A stretch of 64,000 bases of DNA. It comes from Hydrogenophaga sp. BPS33. Its GTDB lineage: Bacteria; Pseudomonadota; Gammaproteobacteria; Burkholderiales; Burkholderiaceae_C. Every line of letters starts with the position of its first letter. Within the stretch, counting starts at the first letter, position 1. The notes under the pieces are model-generated. The model saw only the letters and a list, made by a program, of their open reading frames with translations, was not told the DNA's origin and ran no database searches. The stretch lies in contig NZ_CP044549.1 of assembly GCF_009859475.1 (NCBI RefSeq), positions 3,596,001 to 3,660,000 on the forward strand. Direction: 5' to 3'. Shown here one piece after another: positions 10,056-18,058 of this stretch. Position numbers and translations under genes: made by a program.

Positions 10056-10475
10056 TCAAGCACGCCGCGCGCCCGTGTCCACGACCACCTCCCCGTCCTC
10101 CTTGGTGAACGGTGGCAGCGGCCCCACCGGCAGCAGCTCCAGCACCACTTCCGATGGCCGACACAGTGCCGTGCCCAGCGGCGTCTCCACGATGGGGCGG
10201 TTCATCAGGATCGGGTACTGCGCCATGAAGTCCAGCAACTGCTCGTCGCTCCAATGCGCATCGCCGAGTTGAAGCTCCGCGTACGGCGTGCCCTTTTCGC
10301 GCAGCAGCGCCCGAACGGGCATGCCCATCGCCGCGAGCAGTTGCCGGATACGCGCCTGGGACGGCGGTGTCTTCAGGTACTCGACGACGGTGGGCTCGAT
10401 ACCCGCATGCCGGATCAGCGCCAGCGTGTTGCGCGACGTGCCGCACAGGGGGTTGTGAAAAATCGTGATGCTCAT
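10056..10475 (-). CDS. arsC: arsenate reductase, glutaredoxin-coupled
   Basis: The 139-residue protein has the ArsC active site H-x3-C-x3-R (HNPLCGTSR, Cys11) and the downstream [21 protein letters not shown] segment, both typical of the E. coli R773-type enzyme that reduces As(V) to As(III) with glutathione/glutaredoxin. The start overlaps the stop of the truncated ACR3 remnant (ATGA), which preserves coupling. Reduction of arsenate without an intact arsenite exporter in this operon would be unhelpful unless export is provided elsewhere or by the neighbouring MFS protein. Confidence 0.93.
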   Translation of the reverse strand: MSITIFHNPLCGTSRNTLALIRHAGIEPTVVEYLKTPPSQARIRQLLAAMGMPVRALLREKGTPYAELQLGDAHWSDEQLLDFMAQYPILMNRPIVETPLGTALCRPSEVVLELLPVGPLPPFTKEDGEVVVDTGARRA

Positions 10476-10690
10476 GGGATCCTCGGCGTCATGCCGCGCT
10501 CGTACCAGCCCTGCGACCGGTTGACGATGGCCACCATCGCCAGCATCACTGGCACCTCGATGAGCACACCGACGACCGTGGCCAAGGCCGCGCCCGACTG
10601 GAAGAAACCGGGCATCGCCTGACCCAGCGCCATGCCGGCGAGGATGCACAGCCCAACACACAGGGACAGATAACGCTCGAAGAATCCCAT
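10472..10690 (-). pseudogene. ACR3 arsenite permease with large in-frame internal deletion
   Basis: The 72-residue frame joins a typical ACR3 N-terminus ([19 protein letters not shown]) through [11 protein letters not shown] directly to a typical ACR3 C-terminus ([19 protein letters not shown], then NRSQGWYE). Normal ACR3 permeases are about 350 residues with ten helices, so roughly 280 residues are missing. There is no stop or frameshift, and the ATGA overlap with arsC is kept. The product would have about two helices and cannot be a functional exporter of the known type. Assignment is from recalled family sequence. Confidence 0.75.
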
Positions 10691-10721
10691 GGCGCTTGCG
10701 GGTGCCGCGCGCAGCGCGGTC

Positions 10722-11048
10722 TCAGCAGCCACAAGCCGCCCCCGAGGGTTCGGCGGCGCAGGCTGCGCCCGCGCAGCAGTTGTCGGTGAGATAGCCGAGC
10801 AAGGCATTCATGCGGTCGAAGGCTGCCCGGTAGATGAGGTTCTTGCCGACCCGCTCGCAGGTGACCAGGCCCGCCGTTGCCAGCTCCTTCAAATGGAACG
10901 ACAGGGTGGTGGCGGGAATGCCCAAGCCCTCGTGCATCACGCCAGGGGTCATGCCGGAAGGGCCGCAGACCACCAGTGCGCGAAACACCTGGAGCCGCAC
11001 GGTATGGGCCAACGCGGCCAGCGATTGAATGACGTCTTCTTCGTTCAC
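10722..11048 (-). CDS. arsR: ArsR-family metalloregulator
   Basis: A 108-residue ArsR/SmtB repressor with winged helix ([30 protein letters not shown]) and a Cys-rich C-terminus ([19 protein letters not shown]). C-terminal Cys clusters of this kind bind As(III) in several ArsR proteins from proteobacteria. GTG at 11048 is taken as start because the in-frame upstream codons have no better initiator near the expected length. It heads the operon arsR-(deleted ACR3)-arsC-MFS. Two palindromes lie just upstream and are likely operator material. Confidence 0.9.
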   Translation of the reverse strand: MNEEDVIQSLAALAHTVRLQVFRALVVCGPSGMTPGVMHEGLGIPATTLSFHLKELATAGLVTCERVGKNLIYRAAFDRMNALLGYLTDNCCAGAACAAEPSGAACGC

Positions 11049-11064
11049 GGCATGACAATACCAC

Positions 11065-11088
11065 AATTCTCGAATTATGAACTCATAA
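11065..11088. promoter_or_regulatory. paired palindromes upstream of arsR, candidate operator
   Basis: AATTC-TC-GAATT (11065-11076) and TTATGA-AC-TCATAA (11075-11088) are two perfect inverted repeats that share two bases. They begin 17 bases before the arsR GTG and run over the stop codon of the neighbouring LysR gene. ArsR repressors bind AT-rich dyads in their own promoters, so this is the natural operator candidate. Confidence 0.55.
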
Positions 11089-11958
11089 GACTGCCTTCGC
11101 ATCCGCGAACTGCGTCTCCAGCCAATCCTGAAACGCCTTCATCGCCGTGCTCTTGCGCCGTGTCTTCACCCGTGTGAGCCAGTAACCGCCTACATTCACC
11201 TCGACGTCGAACAGGCGCGCCAGGCGCCCGCTGCGCAAGTCACGATCGAACAACGCGACTGGCAACAGCGCCACGCCAGCGCCTTGCGCGGCAGCCTCAG
11301 CCGACACCAGAGACGCATCGAACACGGGACCGGTCAGCAACGAACACGGCGTGCCGGCGGCCTCGAACCATTGCGGCCACTCGTCCGACCGGAAGGAGCG
11401 CAGCAAGGTCTCGCGCCCCAGGTCGGCGGGCGCGCGGATGCGGTGGACCAGCGAAGGCGCGCACAGCGGCGTCAACGGCGCGTCGAGCAAATGGCGCGTC
11501 TGCATGCCGGGCCATTGCCCATCGCCGAAGCGGATCGCGCAGTCCAGGCCTTCCGCGGCCAGATCGATGCGGTTGTTGTGCGTGGACAGCCGCAACTCGA
11601 CAAATGGGTGGCGCGCCTGGAAATCGCGCAGGCGGGGCAGCAGCCAGCCCACCGCGAACGTGCCGACCACGCCCACGGAGAGCACCTCACGCTTCTGTGC
11701 CCCTTTGAACGACTCCAGCGTGGCGGACATGCGCGCAAAGGCATCCACCAGCGCGGGCAACAAGGCCAGGCCTTCGTCGGTCAGCGCCAGGCCGCGGGGC
11801 ACCCGCCGAAACAGCGGTTTTCCCAGGCGCTGCTCCAGGTTCTTCACATGTTGGCTCACGGCGGTCTGCGTGAGGTGAAGCTCCTGCGCGGCGCGCGTGA
11901 AGCTCAGGTGCCGCGCCGAGACTTCGAAGGCGCGCAAGGCATTGAGTGGCAGATCCAT
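11083..11958 (-). CDS. ampR: LysR-family regulator, AmpR type
   Basis: The 291-residue protein begins MDLPLNALRAFEVSARHLSF and has the helix-turn-helix AAQELHLTQTAVSQHVKNLEQ, closely resembling AmpR (LPLNSLRAFE..ARHLSFT..). It is divergent from a class A beta-lactamase with about 107 bases between them, the classic ampR-bla arrangement in which the regulator senses muropeptides. An alternative TTG start would add four residues. A GcvA-like function cannot be excluded from sequence alone, but the neighbour favours AmpR. Confidence 0.8.
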   Translation of the reverse strand: MDLPLNALRAFEVSARHLSFTRAAQELHLTQTAVSQHVKNLEQRLGKPLFRRVPRGLALTDEGLALLPALVDAFARMSATLESFKGAQKREVLSVGVVGTFAVGWLLPRLRDFQARHPFVELRLSTHNNRIDLAAEGLDCAIRFGDGQWPGMQTRHLLDAPLTPLCAPSLVHRIRAPADLGRETLLRSFRSDEWPQWFEAAGTPCSLLTGPVFDASLVSAEAAAQGAGVALLPVALFDRDLRSGRLARLFDVEVNVGGYWLTRVKTRRKSTAMKAFQDWLETQFADAKAVL

Positions 11959-12065
11959 GGAAAGCCCCAAGTTTTTCTTTGGTAAGGCCTCGATTATTTC
12001 CGTTTGAATGCAAGGCAGGACATTTCTACGATACGCGCCTTCTCTTTAACTTTTACAGGAAAACC

Positions 12066-12932
12066 ATGATCCATCGACGCAGCTTCTGCCTGTCTTGCGG
12101 CTCCGCCCTTCTTGCGGCATCCCTTCAAAATGCTTGGGCCGATCAAAGCCCCTTGCAAGAGGCTCTGCGCGACATCGAGCGCAAGGCCAAAGGCCGCCTG
12201 GGCGTGCACATCATCGACACCAGCACCGGGCTGGAGCTGGGCTGGCGGTCGGAGGAGCGTTTCCTCATGCTCAGCTCGTTCAAGCTGCTGGCCAGCGCCC
12301 TGGTGCTGGACCGCGTGGACCGGGGCGTGGAGTCGCTGCAGCGGCGCATCCGGTTCTCCAAGGAGGACCTGGTTTCCTGGTCGCCGGTGACCGAGCGCCA
12401 TGTGGGCGGCCACGGCATGAGCCTGGCGCAGCTCTGCGAAGCCACCCTCACCACCAGCGACAACACCGCGGCCAACCTTATCCTCGCGAGCTACGGCGGC
12501 CCGGCCGCGCTCACCGCCTACGCGCGCCGCCTGGGCGATAGCGAGACACGTCTGGACCGCACCGAACCCGCACTCAACCGCCGCGCCGCCAGTGGCGAAC
12601 CCTTGGACACCACCACACCGCGCGCCATGGCGAACACGCTGCGCACACTGCTTCTGGGCAAGGCACTCGCGCCCGAATCGCGCGACCGTCTGACGCAATG
12701 GCTGCTGGCCAACACCACCGGCGGCAAGCGCTTGCGGGCGGGGCTGCCGGTCGGCTGGCAAATCGGCGAGAAAACGGGCACGGCAGGCGACGACGCGAAC
12801 GACATCGGCATCGCGTTCCCGGTGCAACGCGCACCGATCATCGTCACCGCCTACCTGGCGGAAAGCGCCACCGATGCAGCGACCAGGGAGAACGCCTTGG
12901 CCAGCGTAGGCCGCCTGCTGACACGCATTTAA
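12066..12932 (+). CDS. class A beta-lactamase
   Basis: All catalytic motifs are present: S70-S-F-K73, S131-D-N133, E167-P-A-L-N171 and K236-T-G238 in this protein's own numbering. Length (288 residues) is normal. The N-terminus (MIHRRSFCLSCGSALLAASL then NAWA) carries twin arginines before a hydrophobic stretch, so export may be by Tat rather than Sec. AGGA precedes the ATG. Hydrolysis of penicillins/cephalosporins in the periplasm is expected; spectrum cannot be predicted. Divergence from an AmpR-type gene suggests inducible expression. The gene ends before a long palindrome at 12949-13027. Confidence 0.93.
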   Translation: MIHRRSFCLSCGSALLAASLQNAWADQSPLQEALRDIERKAKGRLGVHIIDTSTGLELGWRSEERFLMLSSFKLLASALVLDRVDRGVESLQRRIRFSKEDLVSWSPVTERHVGGHGMSLAQLCEATLTTSDNTAANLILASYGGPAALTAYARRLGDSETRLDRTEPALNRRAASGEPLDTTTPRAMANTLRTLLLGKALAPESRDRLTQWLLANTTGGKRLRAGLPVGWQIGEKTGTAGDDANDIGIAFPVQRAPIIVTAYLAESATDAATRENALASVGRLLTRI

Positions 12933-12948
12933 AGCACGCACACCCAAA

Positions 12949-13027
12949 GGCCCTCGGTGATCGGGGTTTCCGGCGCAGCCGGTCCGGGGGACACCCGCGG
13001 AGCCGGGCACCCCGGTCGCCGAGGGCC
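12949..13027. terminator. 79-bp long imperfect palindrome between convergent genes
   Basis: The outer arms GGCCCTCGGTGATCGGGG (12949-12966) and CCCCGGTCGCCGAGGGCC (13010-13027) pair with two mismatches. The interior contains further GC-rich dyads (CCGGCGCAGCCGG). It lies between the ends of the beta-lactamase and matB genes, so it can terminate both, although no T-run follows. It could equally be a dispersed palindromic repeat. Confidence 0.55.
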
Positions 13028-13063
13028 GTTCCAGCAGGAGAAGAACCCCAGCAGCGAAAAACT

Positions 13064-14620
13064 TCAGGAAACGAACAACCCTTTGTGCTCCTCGCGCAAG
13101 AGGTTCTTCTGCACCTTCCCCATGGTGTTGCGGGGCAACTCCGCCACCACCAAGCATCGCTTGGGAATCTTGAAATTCGCCAGCGAGGCTTTCAGGGAAG
13201 CAATGATCCGATCCGTGTCCAAGGCCGCGCCCGGCTTGGCAATCACCACCGCCACCCCCACCTCCCCGAAGTCCGGGTGCGGCACGCCCACCACCGCGCT
13301 CTCGGCCACACCCGGCATTTCGTTGATTGCGGCCTCGATCTCGGCCGGGTACACGTTGTAGCCACCGGAGATGATCAGGTCCTTGCTGCGCCCCACGATG
13401 CTCACGTAGCCCCGCGCATCCACACGGCCCACGTCACCCGTGCGGAAGAAGCCATCGGCCGTGAACTCCTCGGCCGTCTTCTCCGGCATGCGCCAATAGC
13501 CCTTGAATACGTTCGGCCCGCGCACCTGGATGCCACCGATCTCACCGGTGGGCATCGGCTGGTTCGCATCGTCCACCACGCGCAGCTCGTTGCCCGGCAG
13601 AGGAAAGCCCACCGTGCTGCCGCGCCGCTCGCCCTGCCCGCCGAAACGCGCGTCCGCCTCGTAGGGGTTGGAGGTGATCATCACGGTTTCGCTCATGCCA
13701 TAGCGCTCCAGAATGGTCTGCCCGGTGCGCGCCTTCCACTCGTCGAAGGTCTCGATCAGCAGCGGCGCCGAACCCGAGATGAACAACCGCATGTGCGCGG
13801 CCTGGGCTTTCGTCAGACCCGGCTCGGCCAGCAGGCGCACATACAAGGTGGGCACCCCCATGAACACCGTGGCGCGCGGGAACAGCTCCACCACCGCACG
13901 CGGCTCGAACTTGTTGAGCCACAGCATCGGGCTGCCATTGATCATCGCGCCGTGGATCGCCACGAACAGCCCGTGCACGTGGAAGATCGGCAAAGCGTGG
14001 ATCAGCACGTCGTCCGCCTGCCAGCCCCAATAGTCCTTGAGCACCCGCGCATTGCTCAGCATGTTGCCGTGCGAGAGCATCGCGCCCTTGCTGCGCCCGG
14101 TGGTGCCGCTGGTGTAGATGATCACCGCCAGGTCCTCGGCACGGCTTTGGGCTGGCTCGTGCACGTCGCTGTGGTGCGCGGCGCGGTCCAGCAGCGTGCC
14201 CGTGCGGTCATCGCCCAGGGTGAACACATGGCGCGTGCCGGCCTTGAAGGCGATCTTGGACACCCAGCCGAAATTGCCCGGGCTGCACACCACCACGGCG
14301 GGCTCGGCATTGCCCACGAAGTACGCGATCTCGCCGGCCTGGTAGGCCGTGTTGAGGGGCAGAAACACATGGCCCGAACGCAGCGTGGCCAGGTACAGCA
14401 CCAAGGCCTCCACCGACTTCTCCACCTGCACCGCGATGCGCGAACCTTCGGGCAACTGCATCGAGGCGAACAGGTTGGCCATCATGGCGCTGGCGCGGTC
14501 CAGATCGCGCCAGGAATAGCGCAGGCCGGCGTGCGCGCCGCCCACGGTTTCCACCGCCGTGCTGTCCAGGTCGACGGGAAAGGCCGCGCGCAAGGCGGCG
14601 TACAGGTTCTGGTTGTTCAT
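13064..14620 (-). CDS. matB: malonyl-CoA synthetase
   Basis: A 518-residue adenylate-forming enzyme with the P-loop IIYTSGTTGRSKGAMLSH, the A5 segment LERYGMSETVMITSNPY, the A7 TGD (FRTGDVG) and A8 loop GRSKDLIISGGYNVYPAEIE, and the catalytic Lys region NTMGKVQKNLL. RYGMSET-M is characteristic of malonate:CoA ligases. It makes malonyl-CoA from malonate, ATP and CoA. It is the last gene of the gntR-mcd-receptor-hydratase-matB operon; with malonyl-CoA decarboxylase it forms the malonate to acetyl-CoA route. Confidence 0.92.
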   Translation of the reverse strand: MNNQNLYAALRAAFPVDLDSTAVETVGGAHAGLRYSWRDLDRASAMMANLFASMQLPEGSRIAVQVEKSVEALVLYLATLRSGHVFLPLNTAYQAGEIAYFVGNAEPAVVVCSPGNFGWVSKIAFKAGTRHVFTLGDDRTGTLLDRAAHHSDVHEPAQSRAEDLAVIIYTSGTTGRSKGAMLSHGNMLSNARVLKDYWGWQADDVLIHALPIFHVHGLFVAIHGAMINGSPMLWLNKFEPRAVVELFPRATVFMGVPTLYVRLLAEPGLTKAQAAHMRLFISGSAPLLIETFDEWKARTGQTILERYGMSETVMITSNPYEADARFGGQGERRGSTVGFPLPGNELRVVDDANQPMPTGEIGGIQVRGPNVFKGYWRMPEKTAEEFTADGFFRTGDVGRVDARGYVSIVGRSKDLIISGGYNVYPAEIEAAINEMPGVAESAVVGVPHPDFGEVGVAVVIAKPGAALDTDRIIASLKASLANFKIPKRCLVVAELPRNTMGKVQKNLLREEHKGLFVS

Positions 14621-14665
14621 GGTTCGAATTCGGGGGCAGAAACGAAAAGGAAAACGAAAAAAGGG

Positions 14666-15436
14666 TCAGGAGAACACCGGCTGGCGCTTGGCAAGAAAGG
14701 CCGCGATGCCTTCGCGGTGCTCGGCCTCGTCCGCGTAATCGTAGGCATGCGTCACCAGCGCATGCACCGGCTGTCCCCCGCGCAACGCGCGCAAGGTCTG
14801 TTTGTTCAAGCGCGCGGCCTGCGGCGCCAGGCGCGCGATGCGCTGCGCGCGGGCTTGCACGTCGCACGCCACCTCGGCATCGGGCAACACCGCGTTCAGG
14901 AAGCCGCGCGCTTTCATCTCCGCGGCATCGAACACGGACGCCTCGAACAACATCTCGCGCGCCGTGGCCACACCCGCCTCGCTGGCCACGAGCTGGGCTT
15001 CGCGCGGCGCCATGGGAAACCCCAGCCGGGCAATCGGCGCGCCAAAACGCGCCCCTTGCCCCGCCACGCGGATGTCGCAGCAGCTCGCGATTTCCACGCC
15101 TGCTCCCATGCAGTTGCCCTCGATCTGCGCGAGCACGGGCAGGTCGCAGGCGAGCATGGCGCCCAAGCCGCCCCACACGTCGTTCTCGTGGAAGTCGCGC
15201 AGTTCGCGCGCATCGAAACGGAAGTCGGGGTACTCGGCAATGTCACCGCCGGCGCAGAAGTGTCCGCCCTCCCCGGCCACGGTCACGCCGCGCACATCGG
15301 AGCGCGCCTGCAAAGCGGTGAACACCGCCTTGAGCTCGCGCCACATCGTGCGCGACATGGCGTTGAACTTGCCCGGGTTGGAGAGCGTCACGCGCGCCAG
15401 CGCGTGCTCGACGACACACTGAACATGCCCGCTCAT
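14666..15436 (-). CDS. enoyl-CoA hydratase/isomerase family protein
   Basis: A 256-residue crotonase-fold protein with oxyanion-hole segments HFCAGGDIAEY and IEGNCMGAGVEIASCCDIRV. The position of the usual first catalytic Glu is occupied in a GNCMGAGVEIA context, and the second Glu area reads PMAPREAQL, so activity may differ from classical hydration. ATG at 15436 overlaps the stop of the receptor gene by four bases. Its role in malonate metabolism is not obvious; it may act on a substituted malonyl-CoA. That is inference. Confidence 0.85.
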   Translation of the reverse strand: MSGHVQCVVEHALARVTLSNPGKFNAMSRTMWRELKAVFTALQARSDVRGVTVAGEGGHFCAGGDIAEYPDFRFDARELRDFHENDVWGGLGAMLACDLPVLAQIEGNCMGAGVEIASCCDIRVAGQGARFGAPIARLGFPMAPREAQLVASEAGVATAREMLFEASVFDAAEMKARGFLNAVLPDAEVACDVQARAQRIARLAPQAARLNKQTLRALRGGQPVHALVTHAYDYADEAEHREGIAAFLAKRQPVFS

Positions 15437-16419
15437 TCGAGCTTCGCGCCCGAGGCCTTCACCACCTGCGCCCATTTCTGAATTTCACCTTTGACGAAAG
15501 CATCGAACTGCGGGCCGCTCACATTGGCGAACTCCGCGCCCTGGTTGGCCCAGACGGCCTTGGCTTCGTCGGTCGACACCGCCTTGCGGATCTCTTCGAT
15601 GGCTCCCTTCTGCGCCTCGGCCGGCGTGCCTTTGGGCGCCCAGACGCCGTACCAGGTGGTCACGTTGTAGTCGGGCAGCCCCATCTCGGCCGCGCAAGGC
15701 ACATCCGGCAGGGCGGGACTGCGCTGTTTGCCCGAGACCATCAGCGCCTTGATGCGGCCACCCTTGATGTGGCCCGCCGAAGAACCCAGGCCATCGAACA
15801 TCACATCCACCTGGCCGGCAATGAGGTCGTTGAGCGCCGGGCCGGCACCGCGGTAGGGAATGTGGGTGATGAAGGTGTTGGTCTGCTGCTTGAACAATTC
15901 GCCCGCGAGGTGGTGCGAGGTGCCGCTGCCCGCCGAGGCGTAGTTGAGCTTGCCCGGGTTGGACTTTGCCAAGGCCAGGAATTCCTTGAAGTTGTTGGAT
16001 GCGACGCGCTTGGGGTTGATCACCACCACCTGCGGCACGCTGGCCACGAGGATGAGCGGGACCAGGTCCTTTTCGAGGTCGTAGTCGAGCTTGGGGTACA
16101 TGCTGGGCGCGATGGTGTGGTGCACCGCGCCCATGAACAAGGTGTAGCCATCGGGTGCTGCCTTCGCGGCAATGCCCGCGCCCAGCGTGCCGCCCGCGCC
16201 ACCCCGGTTGTCGATGACCAGGCTCTTGCCCGAGAGGCGGGCGAACTGCGCGGCCATCGGCCGGGCGAAGGCATCGGTGCCGCCGCCGGCCGGGAACGGC
16301 ACGATCAGCGTCACCGGCTTGCTGGGCCAGGCCGATTGGGCGCGCGCCGCCGATCCGACAAGGGCAGCGCCGGCCACCGCCGCGCGCAGGATGTCTCTTC
16401 TGTTCAGGCTGTCCGTCAT
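15433..16419 (-). CDS. Bug/TctC-family periplasmic binding protein (malonate operon)
   Basis: A 328-residue secreted receptor with signal peptide NRRDILRAAVAGAALVGSAARAQ (twin-Arg type), then WPSKPVTLIVPFPAGGGTD, the hallmark start of Bug proteins, and NRGGAGGTLGAGIAA. GGAGAC precedes the ATG. Bug proteins bind carboxylates; malonate or a relative is expected here because the gene sits between malonyl-CoA decarboxylase and malonyl-CoA synthetase. No TctA/TctB membrane subunits are encoded in the operon, so uptake would need another permease. Confidence 0.92.
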   Translation of the reverse strand: MTDSLNRRDILRAAVAGAALVGSAARAQSAWPSKPVTLIVPFPAGGGTDAFARPMAAQFARLSGKSLVIDNRGGAGGTLGAGIAAKAAPDGYTLFMGAVHHTIAPSMYPKLDYDLEKDLVPLILVASVPQVVVINPKRVASNNFKEFLALAKSNPGKLNYASAGSGTSHHLAGELFKQQTNTFITHIPYRGAGPALNDLIAGQVDVMFDGLGSSAGHIKGGRIKALMVSGKQRSPALPDVPCAAEMGLPDYNVTTWYGVWAPKGTPAEAQKGAIEEIRKAVSTDEAKAVWANQGAEFANVSGPQFDAFVKGEIQKWAQVVKASGAKLE

Positions 16420-16451
16420 GGGGTTGTCTCCTCGGGTTGAAATAGGCAGTG

Positions 16452-17783
16452 TCAAAGGTAGAGGCTCTTGATCGCCGCCGCTATCGGGACTTTTCCTTGC
16501 GCCAGCGACAGGCGGTGCTTGTCCAGGCGCTTGAGATCGTAAAGGTAGTTGACCATCAGCCCATAGGACTGTTTCTGTCCCTTGGGCGAGGGGTCGGCGG
16601 CCCAGTTCAGGCGCTCCACGCGCGCGCCGTTGCCCAGGTGGAAACGGGCCACGGGATCGCGCGGCCGGCCCTCGTCCATCTCCTCCCCGAGGTAGCGCGC
16701 GGCCCAACCCATGAGGGCGCGGCGCTCGGGCGCGCTCTCCGGCCATTCCTGCGTGCGCTCCCAGGCTTTGAGCAGGTCGGCCGGTGCATTCTTCGAGAGC
16801 CAGGCGCGCAGGCCGGGAATGGGCGACAGGGTGACGAAGGTCCGCAAGCGCGGGAATTCCGCCTTGAGCGTGTCCACCACGTGCTTGATGAGCGAGTCGC
16901 CAAAGCTCACACCCTTGAGGCCGGCCTGGGTGCTGCTGATCGAATAGAAGACCGCCGTGGTCGCCTTGTCCAGGTCGGCTGGCGCGGCGGTTTCGTCCAG
17001 CAGCGGCGTGATGCTGGTGGCGATCTCGTTCATGAGAGCGACCTCCACGAAGATCAGCGGCTCGCCCGGCAGGCGCGGGTGGAAGAAACCGTAGCAGCGG
17101 CGGTCGCTGTCGAGCCGGTTCTTCACGTCGGCCCAGCTGCGGATGTCGTGCACCGCTTCGTACTGGATGAGCTTTTCCACCAGCGAAGCCGGCGAGTCCC
17201 AGCTGATGCGGCGCAGCTCCAGAAAGCCCACGTCGAACCAGGTGGAGAACATGTACTCCATCTCCACGTCGAGCGCGGCCAGGCGTTTGTCGCTGCGCAG
17301 GTACGGTTGCAATTCGGCGCGCATGTCCACCAGGAAGCGCACGCCATCCGGGTTGGCGCTGAAGCGCTGCAGCACACGCCGCCGAGGCGATACCGTGGCG
17401 CGCCGGTAGCGCACCTCGGCCGCGGCTTCGTCGGGCGTGCCCACGGCCGCGGCGAACTGTTCTTGCGCCTTCTTCGCCCGATCCGGATCGGCCACGAAAT
17501 GCTCGCTCAGGAGCAGCCACAGGTCGCGCCGGTGCGGCAGGCTGGCCGAGGCATAGCCGTCCATCATCGCCTGCGCGCGGCGCCCGCCTTCCACCTCGCT
17601 CACCACCGGGTCGACGATGGCCTGCAGTTGCTTGAGCGCCTGGCGCAGCATGCGCGGCGACATCGCCTCCTCCTCGTGCCGCAGCGTGGCCTTGAGCCGC
17701 TCGCGGGTGGTCCGGGGCGTGTGGGCCTTGGTGCCGGGACGCAGGAGGGAGACGCCCTGGGCGAGCCAATCGGGAGGTGTCAT
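16452..17783 (-). CDS. mcd: malonyl-CoA decarboxylase
   Basis: The 443-residue protein matches the malonyl-CoA decarboxylase family (helical N-terminal domain, then an acetyltransferase-like catalytic domain with PLIFVEVALMNEIATSI, FYSISSTQAGLKGVSFG and FVTLSPIPGL; a His/Ser pair is expected in the C-terminal part, FHLGNGA). It converts malonyl-CoA to acetyl-CoA and CO2. GGGAGGTGTC at the 5' side belongs to its own coding start, and the upstream region is now the end of an inserted element (see 17787-18058). Removing the element restores a four-base overlap with gntR. Confidence 0.93.
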   Translation of the reverse strand: MTPPDWLAQGVSLLRPGTKAHTPRTTRERLKATLRHEEEAMSPRMLRQALKQLQAIVDPVVSEVEGGRRAQAMMDGYASASLPHRRDLWLLLSEHFVADPDRAKKAQEQFAAAVGTPDEAAAEVRYRRATVSPRRRVLQRFSANPDGVRFLVDMRAELQPYLRSDKRLAALDVEMEYMFSTWFDVGFLELRRISWDSPASLVEKLIQYEAVHDIRSWADVKNRLDSDRRCYGFFHPRLPGEPLIFVEVALMNEIATSITPLLDETAAPADLDKATTAVFYSISSTQAGLKGVSFGDSLIKHVVDTLKAEFPRLRTFVTLSPIPGLRAWLSKNAPADLLKAWERTQEWPESAPERRALMGWAARYLGEEMDEGRPRDPVARFHLGNGARVERLNWAADPSPKGQKQSYGLMVNYLYDLKRLDKHRLSLAQGKVPIAAAIKSLYL

Positions 17784-17786
17784 GGT

Positions 17787-18058
17787 CTAGGGCCTGTTAA
17801 CACTATTTTTCCAAGTGCGAAGGGGTTGAAAACAGCGCCAATCGAGGCGCGCGACGACGGCCAGACTGGGCGTCTGGCCTAGGAGTGCAACGAAGAGTGG
17901 CGCTGTTTTCAACCCCTTCCCTTCGGGTTGCGGCCCAAAAGGCCATGCGCCGCGTTGCGAAGCCTCGCCGGGCCACCGGCCCGTCTGCGTTTCGCGCCTT
18001 GCGCATGGCCTTTTGGTTCCGCAACGCATCTTGGAAAAATAGTGTTAATAGGCCCTAG
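17787..18058. mobile_element. MITE-like element with CTAG target duplication
   Basis: The element proper is 264 bp (17791-18054), with 25-bp terminal inverted repeats differing at one base. The left end starts GGCCTGTTAACACTATTTTT; the right end is its complement. Both sides carry CTAG (17787-17790 and 18055-18058). The interior is a nest of exact dyads: a 22-bp pair (17819-17840 and 17898-17919), GGCCAGAC/GTCTGGCC (17859-17879), and a 16-bp pair (17935-17950 and 18001-18016). No gene fits inside. CTAG duplications and such ends suit mobilisation by an IS5-type transposase, but the parent element is not in this window. Confidence 0.88.

Noticed and set aside
12698..15481. 927-residue plus-strand open frame across the matB/hydratase region
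   Set aside because: It lies opposite two recognised genes and overlaps the bla 3' end; no motif supports it.
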